Shown: one piece after another, positions 1 to 9,933 of the stretch
Position numbering within the stretch: position 1 is the first letter of the stretch
Layout: the number at the start of each line of letters is the position of its first letter
DNA from: Algoriphagus aestuariicola
GTDB lineage: Bacteria; Bacteroidota; Bacteroidia; Cytophagales; Cyclobacteriaceae
Direction of reading: 5' to 3'
Assembly: GCF_017254835.1 (NCBI RefSeq)
Contig: NZ_JAFKCW010000004.1
Coordinates: 186,001-250,000, forward strand
DNA: 64,000 nt
Made by a program: the position numbers and the translations under genes
Notes under the pieces: model-generated
Database searches by the model: none
Told to the model about the DNA's origin: nothing
What the model saw: only the letters and a program-made list of their open reading frames with translations

Positions 1-717
1 TGGTTTAACAACCCGATTGCTGGCGATCCAAACAATCCAGTGGTTGGATTTTCCAGCAATACTATGGGAAATCGGGTCTTTGCGGTGGCCTCCTATAGCA
101 AAGACCTCTTCAAATTTGGCAACACTTCCGTTTCTCTTTTTTGGGAAGGCGTGAACCAAGGTGTAGGTAGTTACAGATTCTCAGGAGACCTGAATGGAGA
201 CGGTGGAACAAGCAATGACCTGATCTATATCCCGACAAGCACCGGCGAGATGAACTTCCAAGAGTATACTACTGGCGGTGTGACTTTCACTGCCGCGGAG
301 CAGGCAGCTGCTTGGGAAGCCTATATCCAGCAGGATGAGTATTTGAGCGCCAACCGTGGCAAGTATGCGGAAAGGGGAGGGGCTCTTGCTCCTATGGTGT
401 ATCGGGCAGATTTTACTTTTGCTCAGCAGCTTTTCACTAATATCAACGGAAAGAAGAATACACTTGAATTCAGAATTGACATCCTGAATGTCGGCAATTT
501 GCTGAACAAGGATTGGGGTGTAGGGCAAGCCTTCAACTCAACCCAGCCTTTGGTTGTTCCTACTTCGGCTCAAGGTGGACCGGTTGGCGCCAATGGTCAG
601 CCGCAATACCGGTTGTTGAGCCAGGGTGGGAGCTTGATTTCAGAGACTTTCACCAAGACTGCTGGCGTTTCCGACGTTTGGAGAATGCAGTTTGGCCTAA
701 GATATATCTTCAATTGA
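1..717 (+). CDS. TonB-dependent outer-membrane receptor, C-terminal part
   Basis: The frame is open from base 1, so this is the 3' end of a longer gene that starts outside the window; about 238 residues are visible. The sequence reads as outer-membrane beta strands with aromatic residues alternating, and ends in the barrel-closing segment WRMQFGLRYIFN with a terminal aromatic followed by Asn. The stretch FRIDILNVGNLLNKDWG is typical of the last strands of Oar-like TonB receptors that have an N-terminal CarboxypepD_reg domain. Such proteins take up large substrates through the outer membrane using TonB energy. The plug domain and substrate clues lie outside the window, so the substrate is unknown. 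A strong intrinsic terminator follows directly, so this is the last gene of its transcript. Confidence 0.8.
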   Translation, partial: WFNNPIAGDPNNPVVGFSSNTMGNRVFAVASYSKDLFKFGNTSVSLFWEGVNQGVGSYRFSGDLNGDGGTSNDLIYIPTSTGEMNFQEYTTGGVTFTAAEQAAAWEAYIQQDEYLSANRGKYAERGGALAPMVYRADFTFAQQLFTNINGKKNTLEFRIDILNVGNLLNKDWGVGQAFNSTQPLVVPTSAQGGPVGANGQPQYRLLSQGGSLISETFTKTAGVSDVWRMQFGLRYIFN

Positions 718-735
718 TCTAGAATTTGAGTTGAC

Positions 736-773
736 AAAAGAGCGCTCCATGAGTTGGAGCGCTCTTTTTTTTT
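736..773 (+). terminator. Rho-independent terminator after the TonB receptor
   Basis: A perfect 11-bp stem (AGAGCGCTCCA at 739-749 pairing with 755-765), a 5-nt loop and a run of T. It ends the receptor transcript 20 bases after the stop codon. Confidence 0.9.
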
Positions 774-889
774 GTATTTTTCAACAGGTGATAAAACAAA
801 CTATGAATTTTTGATCGCCGGCAGTTTTGTTTTAAGCGTGAGGAGTAAGCCAATCGCTTCAATGGTGTCTAATCAATCCTCTATTTTAT

Positions 890-1954
890 ATGAAGAAGCT
901 ACAGTTTTTTTTGGTCCTTCTATTTATCGGTTTTGCCGTCCAGGCGCAGACTGACTCCCTTGTATTGAGCAACAACGACCTCATCGTAGGGGAAATCAAA
1001 AACATGGACAAGAATATTATCGGGATAGAAACAGACTATTCTGACGTGGATTTCAAGATCAAGTGGGACAATGTCAAGCGGGTCTATTCCAAAACCAACT
1101 ACCTGATCACCCTTTCAGACGGCAGACGGTATAATGGTAGAATCCGCAGCCTCAATGACAGTATCGTGGAAATCGACACCCAAATGCCGGAAACTATCCT
1201 GAGTTTTTCAAAAAAGAACAACAAGGTCGAAGAGACATTTGGACAAAAAGTAGACGTACAGCGTCACCAAATCGTGTATCTCAATGCGCTCGATGATACG
1301 TTTTGGAGTAGGCTTTCCTTTAATTTCGATGTGGGGACAAACCTTACTAAGGCCAACGATTTCCGGCAGTTTACATTTAACACGGCGGCAGGGTATTTGG
1401 CGGATCGGTGGAAAGCCAATCTCAACTTCAACAGCCTGAGGTCGACCCAAGCCGAAGTAGAGCCTATTAAGCGTACAGAACTTGGAGCATCCTACAACTA
1501 CTTCCTTCCTCATGATTGGTATCTGATGTATTCCCTGAATATCCTGTCCAATACCGAGCAGTTGTTGGATCTGAGAACTTCCAATATGATCGGTGCTGGC
1601 AATTATGTAGTACACACCAATAAGGCTTATTTGGGGTTTTCTGCTGGTGTTAACTTCAATAATGAAAAGTTTCAAGGAGACGAGTCGTCGACACAATCAG
1701 GGGAAGCATTTTTTGGCGCGCAGTACAATATTTTTGACATCGGTGATCTGGATCTCATGACTACCGTGGTAGGGTATCCAAGTTTGACGGAAAAGGGAAG
1801 ATTCAGAACAGACTTCAAATTCGATATCCGCTACGAATTTAAGTTTGACCTCTATTTTAAAGTCGGAACGACAATGAACTATGATAATCAGCCTACCGAG
1901 GGTGCCTCTGACTTGGATTACATTTTCCAGACCACAGTAGGCTGGAGTTTATAG
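890..1954 (+). CDS. DUF481-type outer-membrane protein
   Basis: A 354-residue protein with a clear signal peptide (MKKLQFFLVLLFIGFAVQAQ, cleaved after AQA-like AQ). The first 100 residues resemble small SH3-like repeats (LSNNDLIVGEIKNMD, then LSDGRRYNGRIRSLND). From about residue 130 there are long amphipathic beta strands with tyrosines and the pattern seen in DUF481 (YdiY-like) barrels, ending in FQTTVGWSL. The family is predicted to form an outer-membrane beta-barrel of unknown role. It stands alone: a terminator precedes it and 174 bases separate it from the next gene. The ATG start is the one that keeps a complete signal peptide. Confidence 0.75.
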   Translation: MKKLQFFLVLLFIGFAVQAQTDSLVLSNNDLIVGEIKNMDKNIIGIETDYSDVDFKIKWDNVKRVYSKTNYLITLSDGRRYNGRIRSLNDSIVEIDTQMPETILSFSKKNNKVEETFGQKVDVQRHQIVYLNALDDTFWSRLSFNFDVGTNLTKANDFRQFTFNTAAGYLADRWKANLNFNSLRSTQAEVEPIKRTELGASYNYFLPHDWYLMYSLNILSNTEQLLDLRTSNMIGAGNYVVHTNKAYLGFSAGVNFNNEKFQGDESSTQSGEAFFGAQYNIFDIGDLDLMTTVVGYPSLTEKGRFRTDFKFDIRYEFKFDLYFKVGTTMNYDNQPTEGASDLDYIFQTTVGWSL

Positions 1955-2128
1955 CCTCTAATTGAGACAATAGGAAAGTCATAAATCATTTTGGCAAATC
2001 GACATCCTCTTTTTTCCCCTTTGATAGCGGAGATTTGCCATCAGTATCTTTTATTCCCGTGTACCCATAATATGCTGTATTTTAGCTATCCAGTAAACTT
2101 TTGTCCAGTTCTGATAGTCTAAACAATT

Positions 2129-2929
2129 ATGTTGTATCATCGGGAATACGTACATCCTCAAAGCCAGGAATGGGTGGTTTTCATCCATGGTGCGGGAGGG
2201 TCGTCTGCGGTGTGGTATAAGCAGTTGAAAGATTTCAAAAAGGAATTCAATCTTTTGCTGATTGATCTTCGGGGACATGGCAAGTCCATGGATCTGTCCC
2301 AGGCTATCTGGACTGACAAATATACCTTTGAATCGGTCACTCGGGATATAATAGAGGTTTTGGATCATCTGGGTACACCACCAGCGCATTTTATGGGAGT
2401 TTCTTTGGGGACTATCATCGCCCGACAGCTGGCAGAGATCCAGCCCCAGCGGGTCAAGTCGCTTACTATGGCCGGTGCTGTGACCAGACTCAACACGCAG
2501 AGTCGGATTCTGGTGTTTTTGGGAAATACCTTTAAGCACATAATCCCCTATATGTGGCTATACAGGCTGTTTGCATTTGTGATCATGCCGCGAAAACAGC
2601 ATGCCGAATCCCGAAATCTCTTTATCCTGGAGGCGCAGAAGCTTTGCCAAAGGGAGTTTATCCGCTGGTTCAAGCTCACCCGGGACATCAATCCCCTCCT
2701 CAAATATTTCAAGGAAAAAGACCTTAAGATTCCTACCCTCTATATCATGGGAGACCAAGATGTGATGTTTTTGGAGCCCGTTAAAAACTTGGTGATAACC
2801 CATAAGAACTCTATCCTAAAAATACTCGAAAAATGCGGCCACGTGGTAAACGTGGAGCAACCTGAGCAATTCAACCATCTATCTCTGGCTTTTATCAAAA
2901 ACCAAAAGCAACTTGACTTGTACCCTTAA
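2129..2929 (+). CDS. Alpha/beta hydrolase
   Basis: A 266-residue alpha/beta-hydrolase fold enzyme. The oxyanion segment VFIHGAGGSS is near residue 18, the nucleophile elbow GVSLGT places the catalytic Ser at about 92, the acid is probably Asp in MGDQDVMF (about 210), and the His is in KCGHVVNVEQPEQF near the end. There is no signal peptide, so it is cytoplasmic. Substrate is not predictable; homologues are annotated as esterases, lipases or proline iminopeptidase-like enzymes. The stop codon is immediately followed by the ATG of the RND adaptor gene (no gap), so it is probably co-transcribed with the efflux operon. Whether it has a functional link to efflux is unknown. Confidence 0.85.
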   Translation: MLYHREYVHPQSQEWVVFIHGAGGSSAVWYKQLKDFKKEFNLLLIDLRGHGKSMDLSQAIWTDKYTFESVTRDIIEVLDHLGTPPAHFMGVSLGTIIARQLAEIQPQRVKSLTMAGAVTRLNTQSRILVFLGNTFKHIIPYMWLYRLFAFVIMPRKQHAESRNLFILEAQKLCQREFIRWFKLTRDINPLLKYFKEKDLKIPTLYIMGDQDVMFLEPVKNLVITHKNSILKILEKCGHVVNVEQPEQFNHLSLAFIKNQKQLDLYP

Positions 2930-4009
2930 ATGAAAAAACAAACCAAAATTGCCCTTATTGTAGGAATTGTACTGATTATCGCGATTGCATTTTTCTATCC
3001 AAGACTCAACCTGAAAAGCGAGGGCGGTTCCGCCCCTGTATCCAATGGGGGAGCGGGATCCGAGCAGCCTTTGCCAGTCAATGTGGTGAAATTGCAAAGA
3101 GAGACCCTTCGAAACCAACTTCAGGTGACCGGCACCATTTTGCCGAACGAATCCGTGACACTGAGATCGGAGATCTCGGGTTTGGTGACCCGAATCGCTT
3201 TTAAAGAGGGCCAATATGTCACCAAGGGTACACCGCTGGTTTACCTCAATGACGATGAGCTTCAGGCCCAGTTTCAACGCTTGCAGTACACGCAGAAGTT
3301 GTTTGAAACTCAGGAAAATAGACAAAAACAATTGCTTGCCAGAGAAGCGATTTCGCAGGAAGAATACGACATTGCATTGAATCAATTCAACACGGCGCTG
3401 TCTGACATCAAGCTGGTGGAAGCCCAGCTGACCAAAACGGTGATCCGGGCTCCTTTCAATGGGATGTTGGGTTTGAGATTGATCAGTGAGGGGAGCGTAA
3501 TCGGACCAAATGACGTGATCACTTCGGTGGTGAACATTGACCCGATCAAGATCGAGTTTTCGATACCGGAGCGATACGCCAACCAGGTGACGGTCGGCTC
3601 TCCGGTGTTTTTCTCCAACGAATCTTCGGGAGAAGAAGTGCAAGGCCAAGTCTACGCTTTTGAACCGCAGATTGACTTGGCGACAAGGACTCTGAAACTC
3701 AGAGCACAAAGTGCCAACAAAGGAGGCAAATTCCTTCCGGGGATGTTTGTGAAGATCCGCTTTATTTTGGAAGTGACCGAAGATGCGTTGATGGTTCCGG
3801 CAGAATCGGTTATCCCCGAGCTTTCAGGCTACAAGGTTTTCGTAGTCGGCGAAGGGGGCAAGGCTGAACAGCGGCTGATTGAGATTGGAACTCGGACAGA
3901 ATCCCACGTGCAAGTCCTCTCAGGACTCGACGAAGGCGAGCTGGTACTCACCACAGGTGTGATGCAAGTAAGGCAAGGTATGCCGATCCAACCCAATTTA
4001 CCACAATAA
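2930..4009 (+). CDS. RND efflux periplasmic adaptor (membrane fusion protein)
   Basis: A 359-residue HlyD/AcrA-type adaptor. It begins with one transmembrane anchor (IALIVGIVLIIAIAFFYP). A lipoyl half-motif around VTLRSEISGLVTRIAFKEGQYVTKG is followed by a short coiled-coil hairpin (about residues 105-165), the second lipoyl half (TVIRAPFNGMLGLRLISEGS) and a beta-barrel/MP domain to the end. It bridges the inner-membrane pump and the outer-membrane channel. It is tightly packed with its partners: zero bases after the hydrolase and 3 bases before the pump gene. Start is the ATG just after the hydrolase stop. Confidence 0.93.
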   Translation: MKKQTKIALIVGIVLIIAIAFFYPRLNLKSEGGSAPVSNGGAGSEQPLPVNVVKLQRETLRNQLQVTGTILPNESVTLRSEISGLVTRIAFKEGQYVTKGTPLVYLNDDELQAQFQRLQYTQKLFETQENRQKQLLAREAISQEEYDIALNQFNTALSDIKLVEAQLTKTVIRAPFNGMLGLRLISEGSVIGPNDVITSVVNIDPIKIEFSIPERYANQVTVGSPVFFSNESSGEEVQGQVYAFEPQIDLATRTLKLRAQSANKGGKFLPGMFVKIRFILEVTEDALMVPAESVIPELSGYKVFVVGEGGKAEQRLIEIGTRTESHVQVLSGLDEGELVLTTGVMQVRQGMPIQPNLPQ

Positions 4010-4012
4010 GTT

Positions 4013-7000
4013 ATGGCTAGCTTATCCCACATCAGTATCAACCGGCCTGTATTGGCCATTGTCATGTCCCTTGTGATCCTGCTGTTTGGCGGGATAGGGA
4101 TTTCTCTTTTAGGTATTCGCGAGTATCCGAGTGTGGATCCCCCGGTGATCAACGTCAGCACTTCCTATGTCGGCGCCAATGCAGACGTGATCGAGGCGCA
4201 GATTACTGAGCCGCTTGAGGAGCAGATCAACGGGATTCAGGGAATAAAGTCCCTAACCTCGACCAGTGCTGACGGACGTAGCAATATCACCGTCGAGTTT
4301 GAGGTTGGGGCGGATCTAGAAGCCGCTGCCAATGACGTCCGGGACAAGGTGTCCGGCGCTCAGCGAAACCTCCCTCCAGATGCTGATCCTCCAGTGGTGT
4401 CCAAAGCGGATGCCGACTCCCAGCCCATTGTCGGCGTCAACGTGAAAAGCGATTCCAGAAGCCTTTTGGAGCTTTCGGACTTGGCAGACAACGTGTTCAA
4501 AGAAAGGCTTCAGACTATTCCAGGCGTGAGCCGGGTGCAGATCTGGGGAGACAAGGAATATGCAATCCGACTCCGGATGGATCCGCTCAAAATGGCTTCC
4601 TACGGCATCACTCCTTTGGATGTCTTGAGTAAGGTGCAGAGTGAAAACGTGGAGCTTCCCTCGGGGAGAATCGAGGGCGAAAGCATCGAACTTTCCGTCA
4701 GGACAAAAAGCCGTCTCAGCTCTCCTCAGGAATTCAACAACCTCATCATCAAGGAAGACCAAAACAACATTGTCAAGTTTCAGGACATCGGCAACGCCGA
4801 GCTGTCCGCGCTTAACGAAAAGACCGTGTTGAAGCGTGGCGGAGTGCCAATGGTCGCAGTAGTCTTGGTGCCGCTTCCCGGCTCCAACAATATCGAAATC
4901 GCGGATGAATTTCACCGCAGGCTGAAGTTTATAGAAAAGGATCTTCCAGAGGATGTGGGCATAGAGATAGCCTTTGACTCCACCTCTTATATCCGCAGCT
5001 CAATCGAGGAGGTGCAGGAAACGATCATTACCGCCTTTGTACTCGTAGTGGCGATCATCTTCCTTTTCTTGAGGGATTGGCGCACGACTTTTATTCCGGT
5101 ATTGACCATCCCGATCTCTCTGGTAGGGGTTTTCTTTATCATGTACTTGATGGATTTCTCCATCAATGTCCTGACTCTGTTGGGGATTGTACTGTCCATT
5201 GGACTGGTAGTCGATGATGCGATTGTCGTTTTGGAGAACATCTATACCCGTATAGAAAAAGGAGAGAGCCCCAAAAAAGCCGCGGAAGCTGGAGCCGAAG
5301 AGATCTTTTTTGCGGTAATCGCGACCACCGTAGCCTTGGCGGCGGTGTTCCTGCCGGTGATCTTCCTCACGGGTACTACGGGACGTCTTTTCAGGGAATT
5401 TGGTATTGTAGTGGCTGGGTCTGTAATTATTTCCTCTTTTGTAGCCTTGACAATGACTCCCATGCTCAGCGGCAAGATGCTGAAGTTGAGAAAAAAGCAA
5501 AATGCCTTCTACAATTTCACGGAGCCCTTTTTCGTGTGGCTCAATGACGGATACGATCGCATGCTTTCCGGCTTTATGAAGGTCAGGTGGATTTCATTTC
5601 CTTTGATTTTGTTTATGGCCTTGGGTATTTATTGGCTGTTTTCCCAGATCCCCTCTGAGCTCGTTCCTATCGAGGACAGATCCGAACTGAGGATCAACAT
5701 GTCGGGACCCGAAGGGGCTACGTTTGGCTTCATGGGCACCGAAGTGGATCGGATCACGAGTATACTTCAAGAAGAGATCCCTTCCGAAGAACTCGTCGGA
5801 TTGACCAGTGTGACCTCCCCGGGCTTTGGGACGGCCAACACCAACTCGGCATTTATTCGTTTGTACCTCACGGATGCGGACAAGCGGAGCCGCTCGCAGC
5901 AACAGATCTTCAATTCCGTAAACAATATCCTCAAGCAGCAAACTGCCGTTCGGGCCTTTGCCCAGCAGCCTGTTTCCATCGGTGATAGGCGTGGTGGATT
6001 GCCAGTTCAATATGTGATCCAAGCGCCTACTTTGGAAAAGCTGAAAGAGGTCATCCCTCCGTTTTTGGAAAAAGCTTCCCAAAATCCAGCCTTTATCTTT
6101 ACTGATATAAACCTGAAGTTTACCAAGCCTGAACTGGAAATTGAGATTGACAGAGAAAGGGCAAGAAACATCGGCGTTTCGGTGCAGGAGATTGCCAGAA
6201 CGCTCCAACTTTCCTATTCAGGTCAGCGATTCGCTTACTTCATCATGAACGGCAAGCAGTACCAAGTACTGGGTGAAATGCGCCTTCAGGATAGAAATGA
6301 GCCGATCAACCTCAGAATGCTATACGTGAGGGGAGGAGATGGTCAGCTGGTTCAGCTGGATAATCTTGTGCGTGTAGTAGAAAAGAGCACGCCACCCCAA
6401 CTGTACCGCTTTAACCGATTTGTGAGCGCGACGGTGACAGCCAACCTTGCCGAGGGCTACACCATCGGTGCTGGATTGGACGAGATGGATAAGATCGCCG
6501 CCGAAGTGCTGGACGATTCCTTCTCCACGGATGTTTCAGGCCCATCCAAGGAATTCCGCGAAAGCTCCAACAGTTTGTTGTTTGCCTTTGTCTTTGCACT
6601 CATCTTGATCTATCTGGTGCTTGCGGCTCAGTTTGAAAGTTTCCTGGATCCGCTTACCATCATGTTCACTGTTCCTTTGGCCATATTTGGCGCGCTGGCG
6701 ACGCTTTGGCTCTTTGATTTTACCCTAAACATCTTTAGCCAGATCGGCATCATCATGCTGATAGGCTTGGTGACCAAAAACGGTATCTTGATCGTGGAAT
6801 TTGCCAATCAGCGCAAAGCTCAAGGGATGGACGTGGAGGAGGCCATATTCGGAGCTGCCGTTGCGCGATTCAGGCCAATTTTGATGACTAGTATGTCTAC
6901 CATTTTGGGGATTTTGCCGATTGCTTTGGCACTGGGTGCCGGAGCGGAGAGTAGAGTACCCATGGGTGCTGCCGTCATCGGAGGTTTGACCTTTGCCACG

Positions 7001-7075
7001 ATCCTTACCCTATTTATCATCCCGGCCATTTACACCTATCTCACTTCTAAGCAAGGAAGATTAGCAAGAATTTAA
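4013..7075 (+). CDS. RND multidrug efflux pump, HAE1 family
   Basis: A 1020-residue inner-membrane RND permease, the usual length for AcrB-type pumps. TM1 is at residues 11-30 (VLAIVMSLVILLFGGIGISLLG). The two large periplasmic loops, the proton-relay region GIVLSIGLVVDDAIVVLENI (about residues 395-415, with adjacent Asp residues) and the matching second-half segment GLVTKNGILIVEFANQ (about 925) are all present. It exports hydrophobic drugs or lipophilic metabolites using the proton gradient. No frameshift or missing motif is seen. Its stop overlaps the start of the TolC gene by one base, so the three components are translated from one message. Confidence 0.95.
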   Translation: MASLSHISINRPVLAIVMSLVILLFGGIGISLLGIREYPSVDPPVINVSTSYVGANADVIEAQITEPLEEQINGIQGIKSLTSTSADGRSNITVEFEVGADLEAAANDVRDKVSGAQRNLPPDADPPVVSKADADSQPIVGVNVKSDSRSLLELSDLADNVFKERLQTIPGVSRVQIWGDKEYAIRLRMDPLKMASYGITPLDVLSKVQSENVELPSGRIEGESIELSVRTKSRLSSPQEFNNLIIKEDQNNIVKFQDIGNAELSALNEKTVLKRGGVPMVAVVLVPLPGSNNIEIADEFHRRLKFIEKDLPEDVGIEIAFDSTSYIRSSIEEVQETIITAFVLVVAIIFLFLRDWRTTFIPVLTIPISLVGVFFIMYLMDFSINVLTLLGIVLSIGLVVDDAIVVLENIYTRIEKGESPKKAAEAGAEEIFFAVIATTVALAAVFLPVIFLTGTTGRLFREFGIVVAGSVIISSFVALTMTPMLSGKMLKLRKKQNAFYNFTEPFFVWLNDGYDRMLSGFMKVRWISFPLILFMALGIYWLFSQIPSELVPIEDRSELRINMSGPEGATFGFMGTEVDRITSILQEEIPSEELVGLTSVTSPGFGTANTNSAFIRLYLTDADKRSRSQQQIFNSVNNILKQQTAVRAFAQQPVSIGDRRGGLPVQYVIQAPTLEKLKEVIPPFLEKASQNPAFIFTDINLKFTKPELEIEIDRERARNIGVSVQEIARTLQLSYSGQRFAYFIMNGKQYQVLGEMRLQDRNEPINLRMLYVRGGDGQLVQLDNLVRVVEKSTPPQLYRFNRFVSATVTANLAEGYTIGAGLDEMDKIAAEVLDDSFSTDVSGPSKEFRESSNSLLFAFVFALILIYLVLAAQFESFLDPLTIMFTVPLAIFGALATLWLFDFTLNIFSQIGIIMLIGLVTKNGILIVEFANQRKAQGMDVEEAIFGAAVARFRPILMTSMSTILGILPIALALGAGAESRVPMGAAVIGGLTFATILTLFIIPAIYTYLTSKQGRLARI

Positions 7076-8418
7076 TGAAAAAATTTGCCTTTTTATTCGC
7101 TTGGGGAAGTCTCCTGACCTCACTGTCGGCTATTGCCCAAGAAAATTTAGACCTAGAAAAAGCTATCCAGATCGGTCTGGAGAAAAACCTCCAGATAAAA
7201 ATCGCTGTCGAAAACGTCAACCTGCGGGAAGGAGATGAAAAGATAGGAGTCGGGGAGCTCTTCATGCCGACCGTAGACGCTACCTATCTGCGGTCATTCA
7301 GCAATGAGGATGTTGTCCAGCGATTTGTCAATGACCCGGCACCAAGAGAGATCGACGACGCAAAGTCCAGAAGTGAAAACTTCAATGTGGTGGGACTTTA
7401 CGGTTTCAGACCAGAGGCCATCGTGACCATGAAGCGTCTCGGTGAACTCACAGAAGTCAGCGAGCTGGAGGCCAAAATTTCCGTTGAAAATACTGTCGCG
7501 GGGATCTCCACCGCCTACTACCGCCTCATCCTGGAATTGCAGCGTTTTCAGGTCTTGAGGGAGACCTTGGATCTCAGCCGTGCGAGATTGGACATCGCCA
7601 AGGCCCAATACGAACTCGGAGGCGCTGGCAAGCGCGACTTCCTCACAGCTGAGGTGGATTACAACTCCGACTCGAGCCTTTTGCTTACGCAGGAGCAGAT
7701 CATACAAAATGCGCGAGTCAACCTAAACGAGCTCATGGCCATTGATCCCCATGAAGAGTTTTTTGTGAAGGACACCATATTGGTGGGTGAGATCCAAACC
7801 TTAGCAGATTTGGAAGAAAATGCGTTTTTGGAAAACAAGCAGTTGCTTATCAACCAGCGCATGAATAATGTGGCTTTTCTCCAGACCCGGGAGTTGCAGG
7901 CGTCCCGACTGCCCATGCTCAATCTAAATGCTACCTATGCCAACAACACGTCCAATTCGGACGCCGGAATCGTCGCCCAAAACCAGCGGGCGGGATTCAA
8001 CTATGGGGGGAACATCACTGTGAACCTGTTTAGCGGACTTACGCTCAACCGCAGAATTCAAAATGCCAAAGTCCAGCAGCGAATCCAGCAGAGTACTCTG
8101 GAGCAATATGAAATCCAGCTGAAATCCGATATCGCAAGAGCTTATAATACCTACTCCAACAACCTTCGGCTTCTGGAGATCGAGCGGAAAAATTTCCAAG
8201 TTGCAAGGGAAAATACTGACATCGCCTTGGAGCGTTTTCGATTGGGGATTGCTTCCTATTTGGAGTTTCGAGATGCCCAGGTCAATCTATTGACTGCCAA
8301 AAATAGATTGATCACTTCCATCTACCAGATCAAAGAGCAGGAGATCGAGCTACTGCGGCTCTCCGGAAAAATCTTCTTTGACAACAGCATGGAAGACCTG
8401 CAGCTACCTGGAGATTGA
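7075..8418 (+). CDS. TolC-family outer-membrane efflux channel
   Basis: A 447-residue outer-membrane factor with a signal peptide (about residues 1-22, ending SAIAQ). Two long alpha-helical repeats typical of TolC/OprM are visible, the first around residues 25-230 and the second around 240-440, with the recurrent pattern of coiled-coil heptads and the segment RLGIASYLEFRDAQVNLLTAKN near the C-terminus. It completes the tripartite pump encoded upstream, with a one-base overlap (TAATG). A terminator follows, so the operon ends here. Confidence 0.93.
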   Translation: MKKFAFLFAWGSLLTSLSAIAQENLDLEKAIQIGLEKNLQIKIAVENVNLREGDEKIGVGELFMPTVDATYLRSFSNEDVVQRFVNDPAPREIDDAKSRSENFNVVGLYGFRPEAIVTMKRLGELTEVSELEAKISVENTVAGISTAYYRLILELQRFQVLRETLDLSRARLDIAKAQYELGGAGKRDFLTAEVDYNSDSSLLLTQEQIIQNARVNLNELMAIDPHEEFFVKDTILVGEIQTLADLEENAFLENKQLLINQRMNNVAFLQTRELQASRLPMLNLNATYANNTSNSDAGIVAQNQRAGFNYGGNITVNLFSGLTLNRRIQNAKVQQRIQQSTLEQYEIQLKSDIARAYNTYSNNLRLLEIERKNFQVARENTDIALERFRLGIASYLEFRDAQVNLLTAKNRLITSIYQIKEQEIELLRLSGKIFFDNSMEDLQLPGD

Positions 8419-8425
8419 TATAAAG

Positions 8426-8451
8426 CGGAAGCCCGAAAGCTTCCGTTTTTT
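8426..8451 (+). terminator. Rho-independent terminator of the efflux operon
   Basis: Stem CGGAAGC (8426-8432) pairs with GCTTCCG (8439-8445), 6-nt loop, followed by six T. Confidence 0.85.
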
Positions 8452-8538
8452 CTTCGCTATTTTTAACAAATGCCTAATTTTATTTTGGCATAGCCTTTGC
8501 CAATCAGCGTGTTGGATCATCTGGGGTTGCCCCTGATA

Positions 8539-9930
8539 ATGAAAAAAACGCTAATCGCACTAATTTCCTTCATCATTCTCCTCTTTTCCGGGGTGCAGTG
8601 CACTTTCTTCGAAGAGCGGCTTGAGAAGGCTTTTAAGCCTCCATATATTCTAGACCTTCCTGGTATCCAAACCCGTGGTACCATTCGAGTTGCCGTGGAC
8701 AATAATTCCACTTCCTATTACATCTACCGAGGAAGGAGGATGGGCTATGAATTTGAGCTTATCCGGGATTTGGGAAAAAATCTCGGTGTTCAAGTAGAGT
8801 ACTTGGTGATTTCGGACATCGAACAAGCCTTTCAAGCTTTGGAAGAAGGCCGAGCTGACCTGATTGCCATGAATCTTGAAAGTAGCCCCGAACGAAACAG
8901 TCGGGTTTCATTTACCCATTACCTGGGTACCATGAGCACCGTAGTGGTGGGGAAAACCGGCTCCCAACAACCGACCACTTGGGAGAAGATCGGTAAGGAC
9001 ACCGTATATGTGAGAAAAGGCGCAGTCTATGAAAAACAGCTCTTGGCCATCAAGGATTCGCTTCAGATGGGCTTTGTGGTAAGTGTTTCGGACGAGCATG
9101 AGGAGACGCTGATCGACCAGATAGCCGATGGAAAGATCAAGTGGACGGTGGCCGACCGAAATATCGCAAAAGCAAACCAAACCTATTATCCAGGTCTAGA
9201 TGCTTCACTGAAAGTCTCAGAAGACGGTGCGATCTCCTGGGCCCTGCGGAAAAACTCACCGAAATTGCTCAACGCAGTAAATGTATGGCTGGCAGAAAAG
9301 AAAAAGAAGTTTGTCCCAGAGCTCTATGCCAAATATTTCCTCAGTCCCAGAAACAGCTTTTTCAGGGCCAACAGTCCCTTTTCTTCTCTAGGAGGCAAAA
9401 AGATCTCCGTTTTTGATGACATGATCAGAAATGCGGCGGAGGAGTTGGGCTGGGATTGGCGTCTTTTGGCGGCTTTGGTGTATAAGGAATCGGGATTTGA
9501 CACCACCGCCGTTTCCTACGCTGGAGCGGAAGGCTTGCTTCAGCTGATGCCGGTGACCTTGCAGAGATTTGGCGTTACCGATCCCAATGATCCCGTACAG
9601 TCTCTCAGTGGAGGGGTCAGATATCTACAATACCTGGACAAGTTTTGGAGGGAACGGGTGCCTGACTCCAAAGAACGCATCCGCTTTATACTTGCCTCTT
9701 ACAATATTGGTCAGGGTCATGTAGAGGATGCGTGGAGATTGACCATGAAATATGGGAAAAACACTCGTAGCTGGAAGGATGTTTCCCTTTTCCTCAACCT
9801 AAAAAGTGATCCTGAGTACTATCGGGATCCTATTGTGAGGAGCGGCTTTGCCAAAGGCCACATCGCGGTCAATTATGTCCGCGACGTGCTTAGCCTTTTT
9901 GAATCTTACAAAACGTTAGTTGAGCCCTGA
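8539..9930 (+). CDS. MltF-like membrane-bound lytic transglycosylase
   Basis: A 463-residue protein with the two-domain layout of MltF. An N-terminal periplasmic solute-binding domain (about residues 45-285; GTIRVAVDNNSTSYYIYRGRRMGYEFELIRDLG) is followed by a lytic transglycosylase SLT domain (about 300-440). The catalytic Glu is in YKESGFDTTAVS (about residue 317), followed by the family motif AGAEGLLQLMP. The ATG at 8539 is preferred over a TTG at 8497 because it gives a standard lipoprotein signal (MKKTLIALISF... ending at Cys, about residue 19). It probably cleaves peptidoglycan at the outer membrane; the first domain may bind a muropeptide or amino acid. Its stop lies three bases from the convergent RidA gene. 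Confidence 0.9.
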   Translation: MKKTLIALISFIILLFSGVQCTFFEERLEKAFKPPYILDLPGIQTRGTIRVAVDNNSTSYYIYRGRRMGYEFELIRDLGKNLGVQVEYLVISDIEQAFQALEEGRADLIAMNLESSPERNSRVSFTHYLGTMSTVVVGKTGSQQPTTWEKIGKDTVYVRKGAVYEKQLLAIKDSLQMGFVVSVSDEHEETLIDQIADGKIKWTVADRNIAKANQTYYPGLDASLKVSEDGAISWALRKNSPKLLNAVNVWLAEKKKKFVPELYAKYFLSPRNSFFRANSPFSSLGGKKISVFDDMIRNAAEELGWDWRLLAALVYKESGFDTTAVSYAGAEGLLQLMPVTLQRFGVTDPNDPVQSLSGGVRYLQYLDKFWRERVPDSKERIRFILASYNIGQGHVEDAWRLTMKYGKNTRSWKDVSLFLNLKSDPEYYRDPIVRSGFAKGHIAVNYVRDVLSLFESYKTLVEP

Positions 9931-9933
9931 ATC

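Noticed and set aside
2879-3709. 276-residue minus-strand ORF across the RND adaptor gene
   Set aside because: It is antisense to a well-supported gene and has no protein-like motifs.
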